Made by a program: the position numbers and the translations under genes
In this document: positions 23,401 through 31,483 of the stretch, in pieces
Layout of the letters: the number at the start of each line of letters is the position of its first letter
Position numbering within the stretch: position 1 is the first letter of the stretch
The notes under the pieces: model-generated
The model's input: only the letters and a program-made list of their open reading frames with translations
Database searches by the model: none
What the model was told of the DNA's origin: nothing
Assembly: GCA_015057825.1 (NCBI GenBank)
Contig: SVDN01000021.1
Coordinates: 1-37,736, forward strand
Reading direction: 5' to 3'
Origin: Lachnospiraceae bacterium
GTDB taxonomy: Bacteria > Bacillota > Clostridia > Lachnospirales > Lachnospiraceae
Length of the DNA stretch: 37,736 nucleotides

Positions 23401-24889
23401 TGTATGGAATAGGCTCTCTCGGGTTTACAAATGTTGAAAAACGGTCCGTGATTTCGCCATTTTCAACCTTTACGGCGCCTATTTCGATAATATTGTTTTT
23501 GTATTTACTAAGGCCCGTGGTTTCAAGGTCAAATACAACAAATGAATCATCGAGACTTTGACCTTTTGAGTTTTTAACAAGCTCTTTAAGATCGTCCACC
23601 AAATAGCCTTCCATGCCGTATATTATCTTGAAATCCAGCTCTTTATCTTCTTTTTTGTAAGCACTCTTAATATCGCAGTATTTATGAAAAGCATCCGTAA
23701 AGCCCTGAACAACGCCGTGGTCAGTGATTGCTACGGCTTTGTGACCCCAATCTATTGCCTGCTGTATCAGCTTTTTAGGATCGATAAAACCGTCCATATC
23801 GCTCATCATGGTATGAAGATGCAGCTCAACACGCTTTTCATCCGCATCGTCCATACGCTTAACACTGAAGTCTTTTCCTTCTTTGATACCCACGATTCTT
23901 GTAAGAGTAAGCTCGTTGTCAAACTTGTCAAAGCTTGTTGTACCTTTTATTTTAATAAACTTGCCCGCTTTAAGCTTAGGCTCGATTTTTTCTTTTTTCT
24001 CGGGAGTAAGGAAAAGCTTTACTCCGATACTGTCCGTCAAATCCGTAACCGACATGGAAAAGATAAATTTTCCGTTTCTTGTTTCACGCATATCGGTATT
24101 TATGATTTGTACATTTGCGACAATCTCCTCATCCTCCACAAATACATCTTCGAGGCGCACTTCATCGCCATCAAAGTTTCTGCCGTAAATCATGTCCGGA
24201 TCGTCGTCGGGAAGCTTTTTCTTGAAAGTATATTGACTCTTTTTGAATTCTTTTTCCTTTTCTTTTTGCTCTTTCTTTTCTTCCTTTTCCTTTTTTTCTT
24301 CTTCAATATGCTGTCTGCCGGCAATTATTGCAGCAACCTGTTTTTGAATTTCTTCTTCGTTTTTCTTTCTTACCGCTTCTGCCTTTTCGCTGTTGTCAAT
24401 GGAAAAATCAAGCTTAACGGACAAATCAAAGCCAAAACGATATTTGAAAACCTTGTAGAAAATCCCTTCGATTTCATCGGCATATTCGTGAGAACCAAAG
24501 GTGTCGGGAAGGCTTATATAGATGGTATTGTCCTTTATTTCAATATTTCCCTGCTTAACAAGCTTGTAAATAAACTTGTTAAAGTTTCTTATGTCCTCCA
24601 TCAAATGCTCTTTGTAAATATCATAAAGATTGTTTAGATTGTATTGATTTGAAAGCGAATACTTTTCTTCGATTCGGATTGTTAAATCATCTGCGGAGAA
24701 ATATTGATTTTTGATGCTTTTTTCAGTATCAAAAACAACAGTCTTCGGTATGATATGACTGCTTTCGATATAAACACGCACAATGCCCCTGACTTTATTT
24801 CTGGTAATTTTCACCACATCAACATCGTCAAGGTATCCTGCCTGTTCTTTATTAAGTTTTATTCCCACAAATGTATCAAAAAAATCCAA
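20450..24889 (-). CDS. polC: DNA polymerase III PolC-type catalytic subunit
   Basis: A 1479-aa replicative polymerase of low-GC Gram-positives. An N-terminal domain and a Lys/Glu-rich linker (about 175-220) precede an OB-fold (about 240-345). The PHP domain begins [11 protein letters not shown] (357-367) and is split by a DEDD-type 3'-5' exonuclease ([10 protein letters not shown] near 451-460, later [13 protein letters not shown]). The palm carries [23 protein letters not shown] and PDIDLNF. The zinc-binding region [23 protein letters not shown] plus CPVCG is intact. The C-terminus ends in helix-hairpin-helix-like sequence and MSLFDFV. The start codon is TTG at 24889 with AAGGGAAG upstream; no in-frame ATG exists nearby. 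It lies 25 nt after ispG, at the end of the long housekeeping series. Confidence 0.97.
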   Translation of the reverse strand: [1479 protein letters not shown]

Positions 24890-24914
24890 AATTATCTTCC
24901 CTTTTTTATATCAT

Positions 24915-25970
24915 TTAAAGCATGGCATCAAGCTCTTTCTTCAGCTCGTCCAAAAGCTTGTCTTCAGGCACTTTTCTTATAATCTCGCCCTTTTTAATAA
25001 TAAGGCCTTCGCCTTTTCCGCCGGCAATGCCAAGATCCGCTTCTTTTGCTTCGCCGGGGCCGTTAACGGCGCAACCCATTACCGCAAGTTTAATATCAAG
25101 GTCGTAGTTTAAAACCAAGTCGTCTACCTGTCTTGCAAGACCTATAAGGTCTATTTCGGTACGTCCGCAAGTCGGACAGGACACAACGGTAATACCGCCC
25201 TGTCTCAAGCCCAAAAAACGCAAAATTTTAACAGCGCTTTTAACCTCTTCCAAAGGACTGCCCGTAAGTGAAACTCTGATGGTATCGCCGATACCTTGAT
25301 ACAAGATAATGCCTATTCCCATTGCAGATTTAATGTTACCTGAATGAAGAGTGCCGGCTTCGGTTATTCCCACATGTATAGGATAATTCATTTCCTTTGC
25401 AATAAGTTCGTGAGCCTTTGCGCACATAGGCACATCCGAAGACTTGATGCTTACAACTATATTGTCATAGCCCAGGGTCTCAATCATGCGCACCTTTTCC
25501 AGCGCACTTTCCACAATGCCCTCCGCCGTAACTTTTCCGTATTTTTCAAGATATTTCTTTTCGAGAGAGCCGCTGTTTACGCCCACTCTGATAGGAATAT
25601 TCTTTTCTTTTGCCTTATCCACAACGGCTTTTAACTTTTCGTTGTCGCCGATGTTACCCGGATTGATTCTTATTTTGTCCGCACCGTTTTCAATGGCGGC
25701 AATGGCAAGCTTGTAATCAAAATGGATGTCCGCAACCAAAGGGATGTGAATCCTTTTTTTGATCTCCGCTATGGCTTTTGCGGCCTCCATAGTTGGAACC
25801 GCCACACGAATAATCTCGCAACCCATTTTTTCAAGCGCAAGAATCTGTTCAACCGTTGCCTCTACGTCCTCTGTTTTGGTATTTGTCATAGACTGAATGG
25901 CAATCGGATTGCCTCCGCCTATTTTAACATTGCCTATAGTTATTACTTTTGTATTATCTCTGTGTGCCAT
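24915..25970 (-). CDS. ispG: 4-hydroxy-3-methylbut-2-en-1-yl diphosphate synthase (flavodoxin) IspG
   Basis: A 351-aa iron-sulphur enzyme of the MEP isoprenoid pathway, converting MEcPP to HMBPP. The N-terminal TIM barrel begins with [19 protein letters not shown]. The C-terminal 4Fe-4S domain has Cys265 and Cys268 ([11 protein letters not shown]) and Cys300 plus Glu307 ([11 protein letters not shown]), the full cluster ligand set. The length fits the short bacterial two-domain form. GGAGATG precedes the ATG. It follows rseP by 39 nt. Confidence 0.97.
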   Translation of the reverse strand: MAHRDNTKVITIGNVKIGGGNPIAIQSMTNTKTEDVEATVEQILALEKMGCEIIRVAVPTMEAAKAIAEIKKRIHIPLVADIHFDYKLAIAAIENGADKIRINPGNIGDNEKLKAVVDKAKEKNIPIRVGVNSGSLEKKYLEKYGKVTAEGIVESALEKVRMIETLGYDNIVVSIKSSDVPMCAKAHELIAKEMNYPIHVGITEAGTLHSGNIKSAMGIGIILYQGIGDTIRVSLTGSPLEEVKSAVKILRFLGLRQGGITVVSCPTCGRTEIDLIGLARQVDDLVLNYDLDIKLAVMGCAVNGPGEAKEADLGIAGGKGEGLIIKKGEIIRKVPEDKLLDELKKELDAML

Positions 25971-26009
25971 TTAATCATCTCCGGTTCTTTATGTTATGTA
26001 AACCTTCAT

Positions 26010-27356
26010 TTACCAACGCTTAATGTCATTTACCACAATAAATACCATAAGTGCCATAAGGAATACCATGCCCACAAAATGGACGATTCCCTCTCTTTCT
26101 TTGGAAATCGGCTTTCGCCTGATAAGCTCGATAAACGCAAACAACAATCTTCCTCCGTCCAAAGCCGGTATAGGAAGCAAGTTCATTACACCAAGGTTTG
26201 CGCTAAGCAATATGGTTATATTCGCCAAGCTCATTACCACAACAAAGGCGCCTTGGCTTGCGGCTTCGTCGTATGTATCTCCGATTACGTCCACGATTCC
26301 CACAGGGCCCGAAAGCTCCGTCGGTGAAATGTGGCCGGTAAAGAGCATTACAAGGCTCTTGTAAACCGTTTCTATTTGATATTCAAGCTCCCAAAAGCTG
26401 TATTCGAGCACTTTTATAGGGCTTGTTTTTTCTCTTGCGGTATTAAAAGCAAAACCGCTTGAGTAGTATGTCAGAAGAGTCGGCTTAACTTCGATTTGAA
26501 TCTCATCCGAGCCCCTCTTTAAAGTCATTGAAATAGACTCATTTTCGTTTAATTCGAAGCCTTCCAGATATTTGTGCAAATCCGCTCCGCTGTTTATTTC
26601 AACGCCGTTTATGCTTGTAATAACATCATCTTCTTTGGCGCCGGCCGCATCCATAGGCGAGTCTTCCACAACGCCGTAAAGCTTGGCTTCGTTTGAATCA
26701 GCCTGATAGCTTATACCCAGGGCAATCTTGTCGTATGATTCGGCATTGAAGCTTGCACTGTGTTTTTCTCCGTTTCTTACAAACTCAAGATAAATTACAT
26801 CATCTTCGGAATCTATGGGATTAATATATTCCTCCAAAAACATCTCTCTTCCGAAGTGAATGCTGTTGGAATTGTATTTGGTTATAATATCCCCTTCACG
26901 CAATCCCGCTTCATAAGCCGAACTTTTTTCATCAACGGCCACAATTCTTGCCGGGTCATATCCCACAAAACCTATAACAATCATGGAAAGAACGAAGGCG
27001 AGAAGGAAGTTGAACAAAGGTCCCGCAAACAAAACCGCGATTCTTGCCCAAACCGACTTGTCGTTAAAAGAACGACCTTCCAAATATTTTGCCCGCTCTT
27101 TTGCCTCTTCCGAATCCGGATCTTCCTCTTCTTCACCGGGGTCGTCTATACCACCGTACATAATGCAGGAACCGCCGATGGGCAGGGCCTTGATGGAATA
27201 ACGGGTTTCGCCTTTTTTAACGCTGAAAAGCCTAGGTCCCAAACCAATGGAGAACTCTTTAACCAATATTCCGTTTTTCTTTGCCAGGACAAAATGTCCG
27301 AACTCGTGCACCAGTATTAATATTCCGAGAATAATAATAGCTAAAACGTATTTCAT
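26010..27356 (-). CDS. rseP: RseP/RasP site-2 zinc metalloprotease (M50)
   Basis: A 448-aa intramembrane protease that cleaves anti-sigma factors and signal-peptide remnants. The zinc motif HEFGH is at residues 17-21 in the first membrane segment; NLLPIPALDGG near the C-terminus supplies the third ligand. Two PDZ-like units are visible between the membrane parts: GLREGDIITKYNS and GAKEDDVITSINGVEINSG. A very acidic stretch (DDPGEEEEDPDSEEAKE, about 71-87) follows the MYGGI segment. AAAGGAAA precedes the ATG. It lies 12 nt after dxr. Confidence 0.95.
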   Translation of the reverse strand: MKYVLAIIILGILILVHEFGHFVLAKKNGILVKEFSIGLGPRLFSVKKGETRYSIKALPIGGSCIMYGGIDDPGEEEEDPDSEEAKERAKYLEGRSFNDKSVWARIAVLFAGPLFNFLLAFVLSMIVIGFVGYDPARIVAVDEKSSAYEAGLREGDIITKYNSNSIHFGREMFLEEYINPIDSEDDVIYLEFVRNGEKHSASFNAESYDKIALGISYQADSNEAKLYGVVEDSPMDAAGAKEDDVITSINGVEINSGADLHKYLEGFELNENESISMTLKRGSDEIQIEVKPTLLTYYSSGFAFNTAREKTSPIKVLEYSFWELEYQIETVYKSLVMLFTGHISPTELSGPVGIVDVIGDTYDEAASQGAFVVVMSLANITILLSANLGVMNLLPIPALDGGRLLFAFIELIRRKPISKEREGIVHFVGMVFLMALMVFIVVNDIKRW

Positions 27357-27368
27357 TTGATGTTTCCT

Positions 27369-28511
27369 TTAAAATCTCTCTTCAAGCAGTTTTCTCGTAT
27401 CTTGCTCTATTTTCAAAATTTCCTCAACCGTAGGATTCGGAATAAACTCATGATTGTTCATGGCATATTCTATCATCTCGGTAATATCGAGGAATGATAT
27501 TTCTTCTTTTAAGAATCTTGCAACCGCATATTCGTTTGCGGCATTGAAAACCGTAGGCAAAGATCCCCCTTCTTTTGCAGCTCGAAGGGCAAGAGCCAGG
27601 CCTTTAAAGTTTTCAAAGTCCGGATCTTCGAATGTAATCTCGGCAATTTTTCCAAAATCCACCCTTTCGCCATCCATTTCTCTTCTGTCCGGATAGAAAA
27701 GCGCATATTGAATAGGCAGCTTCATATCGGGTGTACCGAGCTGAGCCATAATTCCGCCGTCAACAAATTGAACCATGGAATGAATAAGACTTTGAGGCTG
27801 CACCACAATCTGAATCTTGTCATAAGGAACGTTAAAGAGCCATTTTGCTTCAATTACTTCCAGTCCTTTGTTAACCATTGTAGCAGAATCTATGGTTATT
27901 TTTTTACCCATGGACCAGTTTGGATGATTGAGAGCATCCGCTAATTTTACATTCTTCATTTGCTCTCTTGTCCAACCTCTGAAAGGTCCTCCCGATGCGG
28001 TAAGTAAAATCTTTTCCAATTGGCGTGGATTTTCACCGTTTAAAGACTGAAAAATCGCACTGTGTTCGCTGTCTACCGGGAGAATCTTAACTCCCATTTC
28101 CCTTGAAAGGGGCATAATAATATGACCTGCGCAAACAAGAGTTTCTTTATTTGCAAGGGCTATGGTTTTTCTTGCCTTTATGGCCGCAATTGTAGGCTGT
28201 ATGCCAATCATACCCACAACAGCCGTAAGGACAATATCAGCACTGTCCCATGTTGCCGCTTCTATAAGACCATCCATGCCCGAAACTATCTTAACTTCGT
28301 AATCTTTGTAATAAGCCCTTAGTTCTTCGGCTTTTTCCTCTTGGTAAACGCAAACTATATCCGGGGAAAACTCCTCAATCTGCTGTCTTAGCAATTCCAC
28401 GTTGGAATTACCGGCAATTGCAACTACATTTAAATCAAGATTGTTTCTTACAATATCAAGAGTCTGTGTTCCGATTGACCCCGTTGATCCCAAAATACTG
28501 ATATTTTTCAT
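27369..28511 (-). CDS. dxr: 1-deoxy-D-xylulose 5-phosphate reductoisomerase
   Basis: A 380-aa NADPH-dependent enzyme making MEP, the committed step of the non-mevalonate isoprenoid pathway. The nucleotide-binding motif GSTGSIGTQTL is at residues 8-18. The metal and substrate motifs PVDSEHSAIFQSL and SGGPFRGW, and the flexible-loop region with NHPNWSMGKKITIDSATMVNKGLE, are all present. Its GAGGAGTAAGG ribosome binding site is built into the last codons and stop of uppS, so the genes are tightly coupled. Confidence 0.97.
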   Translation of the reverse strand: MKNISILGSTGSIGTQTLDIVRNNLDLNVVAIAGNSNVELLRQQIEEFSPDIVCVYQEEKAEELRAYYKDYEVKIVSGMDGLIEAATWDSADIVLTAVVGMIGIQPTIAAIKARKTIALANKETLVCAGHIIMPLSREMGVKILPVDSEHSAIFQSLNGENPRQLEKILLTASGGPFRGWTREQMKNVKLADALNHPNWSMGKKITIDSATMVNKGLEVIEAKWLFNVPYDKIQIVVQPQSLIHSMVQFVDGGIMAQLGTPDMKLPIQYALFYPDRREMDGERVDFGKIAEITFEDPDFENFKGLALALRAAKEGGSLPTVFNAANEYAVARFLKEEISFLDITEMIEYAMNNHEFIPNPTVEEILKIEQDTRKLLEERF

Positions 28512-28517
28512 TATGCC

Positions 28518-29234
28518 TTACTCCTCGATTGTACCAAATCTTCTATCCCTTTTATTGTACTTGTCTATAGCTTTTTCAAGTTCCGCTTTATTAAAATCCG
28601 GCCACAAAACGTCCGTGAAATAAAACTCCGCATAAGCCAACTGCCACATAAGAAAGTTGGAAAGTCTTTCTTCACCGCTGGTTCTTATCAAAAGGTCCGG
28701 ATCCGGATAATTTCTCGTATCAAGGTAAGAAGAAAACAATTCTTCGTTAATATCCGACTCCGAAATCTTGCCCTCTTTAACATCCTTTGCAACATTTCTC
28801 ATGGCACGAACCATCTCGTCACGACTTCCATAATTAATGGCAACGCAAAACTTAAGTCCCGTATTGTCTTTTGTATTTTTTTCCACTCTGTCGATAATCT
28901 CGATAATATCCGCATCCAAGCGGCTTCTGTCACCGATTACGGAAAAAGCCATGTTTTCCTTCATCATCTTTTTTTCTTGCCTTTTAAGATATTCTCTTAT
29001 TAAGCTCATAATCTTTTTGACTTCCGCTTCCGGTCTTTTCCAGTTTTCCGTGGAAAAAGCGTAAACCGTCAGATATTCTATGCCAAGGTTTTTCGCGTCT
29101 TCGCAAATCTGCTCCACAACCTTTGCGCCGGCAGCATGTCCGTAAGTTCTCGGCATTTTTCTTTTCTTTGCCCAACGTCCGTTGCCATCCATAATAATAG
29201 CCAGATGTTTTGGAATCTTCATTTCTTCCGCCAT
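28518..29234 (-). CDS. uppS: Undecaprenyl diphosphate synthase (isoprenyl transferase)
   Basis: A 238-aa cis-prenyltransferase that builds the C55 lipid carrier for cell-wall synthesis. The diphosphate-binding motif IIMDGNGRWAKKR is at about 13-25 with Asp16. The conserved YLTVYAFSTENWKRP, NYGSRDE and C-terminal DLLIRTSGEERLSNFLMWQ motifs are intact. It ends with the family-typical RDRRFGTIEE. The next gene is dxr, 6 nt away; the cdsA gene usually found between them is missing. Confidence 0.97.
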   Translation of the reverse strand: MAEEMKIPKHLAIIMDGNGRWAKKRKMPRTYGHAAGAKVVEQICEDAKNLGIEYLTVYAFSTENWKRPEAEVKKIMSLIREYLKRQEKKMMKENMAFSVIGDRSRLDADIIEIIDRVEKNTKDNTGLKFCVAINYGSRDEMVRAMRNVAKDVKEGKISESDINEELFSSYLDTRNYPDPDLLIRTSGEERLSNFLMWQLAYAEFYFTDVLWPDFNKAELEKAIDKYNKRDRRFGTIEE

Positions 29235-29259
29235 AGTCTCCTCCGTGTTGAACCGGGAT

Positions 29260-29293
29260 AAAAATAAAACAGGAGCTTACTTTCATAAGCTCC
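29260..29293 (-). terminator. Intrinsic-terminator-like hairpin between frr and uppS
   Basis: On the minus strand GGAGCTTA (29286-29293), loop TGAAAG and TAAGCTCC (29272-29279) form an 8-bp stem followed by TGTTTTATTTTT. It starts 7 nt past the frr stop. Only about 37 nt separate it from the uppS ATG and I see no promoter there, so it probably works as a partial terminator or processing site. Confidence 0.7.
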
Positions 29294-29300
29294 CTTTTAA

Positions 29301-29855
29301 TTACACCGTAGTAATTTCTTTTGTTTTTGCCTCAACCTGTTTGTCTACTTCAGCAATAAACTTGTCTGTGAGCTTTTGAACCTCATCTTCAAGTGATTTT
29401 GCTTCGTCTTCGGAAACCTCATTTGCTTTTTGCTGTTTCTTAACCCAGTCGTTAGCATCTCTTCTGATATTTCTGACTGCAACTTTTGCATTTTCACCTT
29501 TTTTCTTAACGTCTTTTGCAAGTTCCGCTCTTCTTTCCTCTGTAAGTTCAGGAAATACAAGTCTAACCGCTTTACCGTCATTTGAAGGTGTAAGTCCCAA
29601 ATCCGATGCAAGGATTGCTTTTTCGATTTCTTTTACCATTGCAGGTTCCCAAGGCTGAATAAGAAGGGATCTTGCTTCAGGTACGGAAATATTGGCAACC
29701 TGCTGAAGAGGTGAAGGTGTTCCGTAATAATCAACCTTAATACCATCCAAAAGATGTGGGTTTGCACGACCGGCTCTGATACCTGCAAATTCGGCACAAA
29801 GGCTGTCGATAGTTTTGTCCATTTTATCGCTGAATTGTGTTAATTTTTCGTCCAT
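29301..29855 (-). CDS. frr: Ribosome recycling factor
   Basis: A 184-aa protein, the normal family length. It splits post-termination ribosomes together with EF-G. It begins [20 protein letters not shown] and contains the conserved [48 protein letters not shown] and [18 protein letters not shown] segments. The ATG at 29855 is chosen from family alignment. Its nearest AAAGG lies an unusually long 13 nt upstream, and a much stronger AAAAGGAGGGGG lies further off at 29889-29900. It sits downstream of pyrH, the usual order. Confidence 0.96.
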   Translation of the reverse strand: MDEKLTQFSDKMDKTIDSLCAEFAGIRAGRANPHLLDGIKVDYYGTPSPLQQVANISVPEARSLLIQPWEPAMVKEIEKAILASDLGLTPSNDGKAVRLVFPELTEERRAELAKDVKKKGENAKVAVRNIRRDANDWVKKQQKANEVSEDEAKSLEDEVQKLTDKFIAEVDKQVEAKTKEITTV

Positions 29856-29888
29856 TGTTAAACCAATACCTTTCTTAAATATGTATTG

Positions 29889-29958
29889 CCCCCTCCTTTT
29901 AGTCGGCGGCATGTCGTCGGACGCATTTCAAATTATGATGCTGTCGCATCAAATGCGT
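29889..29958 (-). other. pyrH-frr intergenic bulged hairpin and unused Shine-Dalgarno-like tract
   Basis: The 108-nt pyrH-frr gap holds a hairpin whose outer arms are ACGCATTT and AAATGCGT (29951-29958 and 29921-29928). An inner stem GATGC-GACA-GCATC (29937-29950) is separated from the outer left-hand arm by a one-sided 8-nt bulge. Downstream on the minus strand is AAAAGGAGGGGG (29889-29900) with no ATG, GTG or TTG at normal distance. Function is unknown. Confidence 0.5.
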
Positions 29959-29963
29959 TCCTC

Positions 29964-30668
29964 CTATACTGTTATATCTGTTCCCGTGAAATTTCCGCTT
30001 ACGGCATTTACGATGGAATTTTCGCCGTCAAGTCCGAAAATCTTCATAGGCATTTTATTTTCCATACAAAGCACTGCTGCGCACAAATCAATAACGCCAA
30101 GTCTCTTGTCTACGATTTCCGACATTTCCATCTTGTCATATTTAACGGCATTAGGATTAATAAGCGGATCGCTGTCATAAACACCGTCGATGGATTTTGC
30201 GGCAAAGATGCACTCAGCCTCGATTTCGATGCTTCGAAGAGCCACACCCATATCCGTTGAAAAATAAGGATGTCCCGTTCCTCCCGCAAAGAAAACAACT
30301 TTGTTGCTCTTAAAATATTTGTTGGCCAAATCTTTTGAAAAGAGCTCCGTAAATGTGCCGCAGGCAAATGGTGTAAGTATCGCTGTTCCCAGACCTTCAG
30401 TTCTGAAGATTTCCGAAACATAGATGCAATTCATAACCGTTGCAAGCATTCCGATGGAATCGGCTTTTGTTCTGTCGATTTTCTCGGAGTCTCTTCCTCT
30501 CCAATAGTTACCGCCGCCGATAACAATACCGACCTGAACGCCCGAATCAACAAGCTTTTTGACCTGCTTTGCGATGCTTACACAAATCGCCACGTCATAA
30601 CCGCTTTTTTTGTCTCCCGACAAGGCCTCTCCGCTGAGTTTTAACATTATTCTCTTATAATTTGACAT
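29964..30668 (-). CDS. pyrH: UMP kinase PyrH
   Basis: A 234-aa amino-acid-kinase-fold enzyme phosphorylating UMP to UDP. The N-terminal KLSGEALSGDKKSGYD, the VIGGGNYWRGRD phosphate-binding loop, the RTEGLGTAILTPFACGTFTE region and the FAGGTGHPYFSTDMGVALRS segment are all diagnostic. AAGGTTAG precedes the ATG. It lies 41 nt downstream of the bactofilin gene and 108 nt upstream of frr. Confidence 0.97.
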   Translation of the reverse strand: MSNYKRIMLKLSGEALSGDKKSGYDVAICVSIAKQVKKLVDSGVQVGIVIGGGNYWRGRDSEKIDRTKADSIGMLATVMNCIYVSEIFRTEGLGTAILTPFACGTFTELFSKDLANKYFKSNKVVFFAGGTGHPYFSTDMGVALRSIEIEAECIFAAKSIDGVYDSDPLINPNAVKYDKMEMSEIVDKRLGVIDLCAAVLCMENKMPMKIFGLDGENSIVNAVSGNFTGTDITV

Positions 30669-30709
30669 TTTCTAACCTTCTTAATCACAAATATTATTGG
30701 ATTTTACTT

Positions 30710-31450
30710 TTAAGCAAAAGTATCTTCAAACAATGCCGTAAAGTCAACATCCGCATAGCATTGTGAGCAATGACCGTCAATAACGGCACCGTTGTTGATC
30801 TGTACGGATTTGGATTTAATGTCACCCTGAACTACAGCCGTAGCATCAACGATAACAGGTCCTTTTATGTCGATTTCGCCTCTTACGGCACCTGCGATAA
30901 CGGCGCTTGTTCCGTAAACGTTACCTACGATAACCGTACCGTTTCCGATTTTAACGCTTCCGTTTGATTTGATATCGCCCATAACTCTTGCGTTGTTTGT
31001 GAATACCTCACGAGCGGATGAATTACCTATGATTTCACCGTTGATTGAAAGTTTGCCGTTTGAAGCAACATCACCTTTAACTTTACCATTTAAGTTGATG
31101 CTTCCCGTTGCTGAAATATTACCTTCAACAGACATACCTTTTGTGATTTCGGCAACTTCGTCCGTTGCTTCCGGAAGTTCCTCTTCCACAGGGGCTGCTA
31201 CATGTGCAGGTGCAGGAGCCGGTGCAGGTGTAGGTGCGGCCTGGGCAACAGGCGAGGCTGCAGGAGCCTCCTCAACCGCTTCTTCAACAACTGCTTCCTC
31301 GTTTGCAATTACTTCCGAATCATCCAGTGTATTAACGATATCGTTTAATTCTGCCTCCAACGCTTTATCGTCAACTTCTTTTTCTTCTTCTCCCGCAAGC
31401 TCGTTTACAGCCTGAGACAAGTCATCCTTAAAATCCTTAAAAAAGCTCAT
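30710..31450 (-). CDS. Bactofilin (polymer-forming cytoskeletal protein)
   Basis: A 246-aa protein. Residues 1-65 are acidic and helical. Residues about 66-92 form an Ala/Pro-rich linker (AAPTPAPAPAPAHVAAP). Residues about 100-235 are the beta-helical bactofilin domain with repeating patterns such as GNISATGSINLNGKVKGDVASN and GSVKIGNGTVIVGNVYG. The C-terminus has HCSQCYADVDF with two cysteines. Bactofilins form nucleotide-independent filaments and often position cell-wall or chemotaxis proteins. The neighbour upstream is a cell-envelope polysaccharide deacetylase, which fits an envelope role. Its ribosome binding site is GGGAGG. Confidence 0.9.
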   Translation of the reverse strand: MSFFKDFKDDLSQAVNELAGEEEKEVDDKALEAELNDIVNTLDDSEVIANEEAVVEEAVEEAPAASPVAQAAPTPAPAPAPAHVAAPVEEELPEATDEVAEITKGMSVEGNISATGSINLNGKVKGDVASNGKLSINGEIIGNSSAREVFTNNARVMGDIKSNGSVKIGNGTVIVGNVYGTSAVIAGAVRGEIDIKGPVIVDATAVVQGDIKSKSVQINNGAVIDGHCSQCYADVDFTALFEDTFA

Positions 31451-31483
31451 TTTAGTCCTCCCATAACATAATCTTAAGTGATT

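Noticed and set aside
23684-24637. Long plus-strand frame (317 codons) antisense to polC
   Set aside because: Its Phe/Leu-rich product is the mirror of the Lys/Glu-rich PolC linker, and it has no ribosome binding site or family resemblance.
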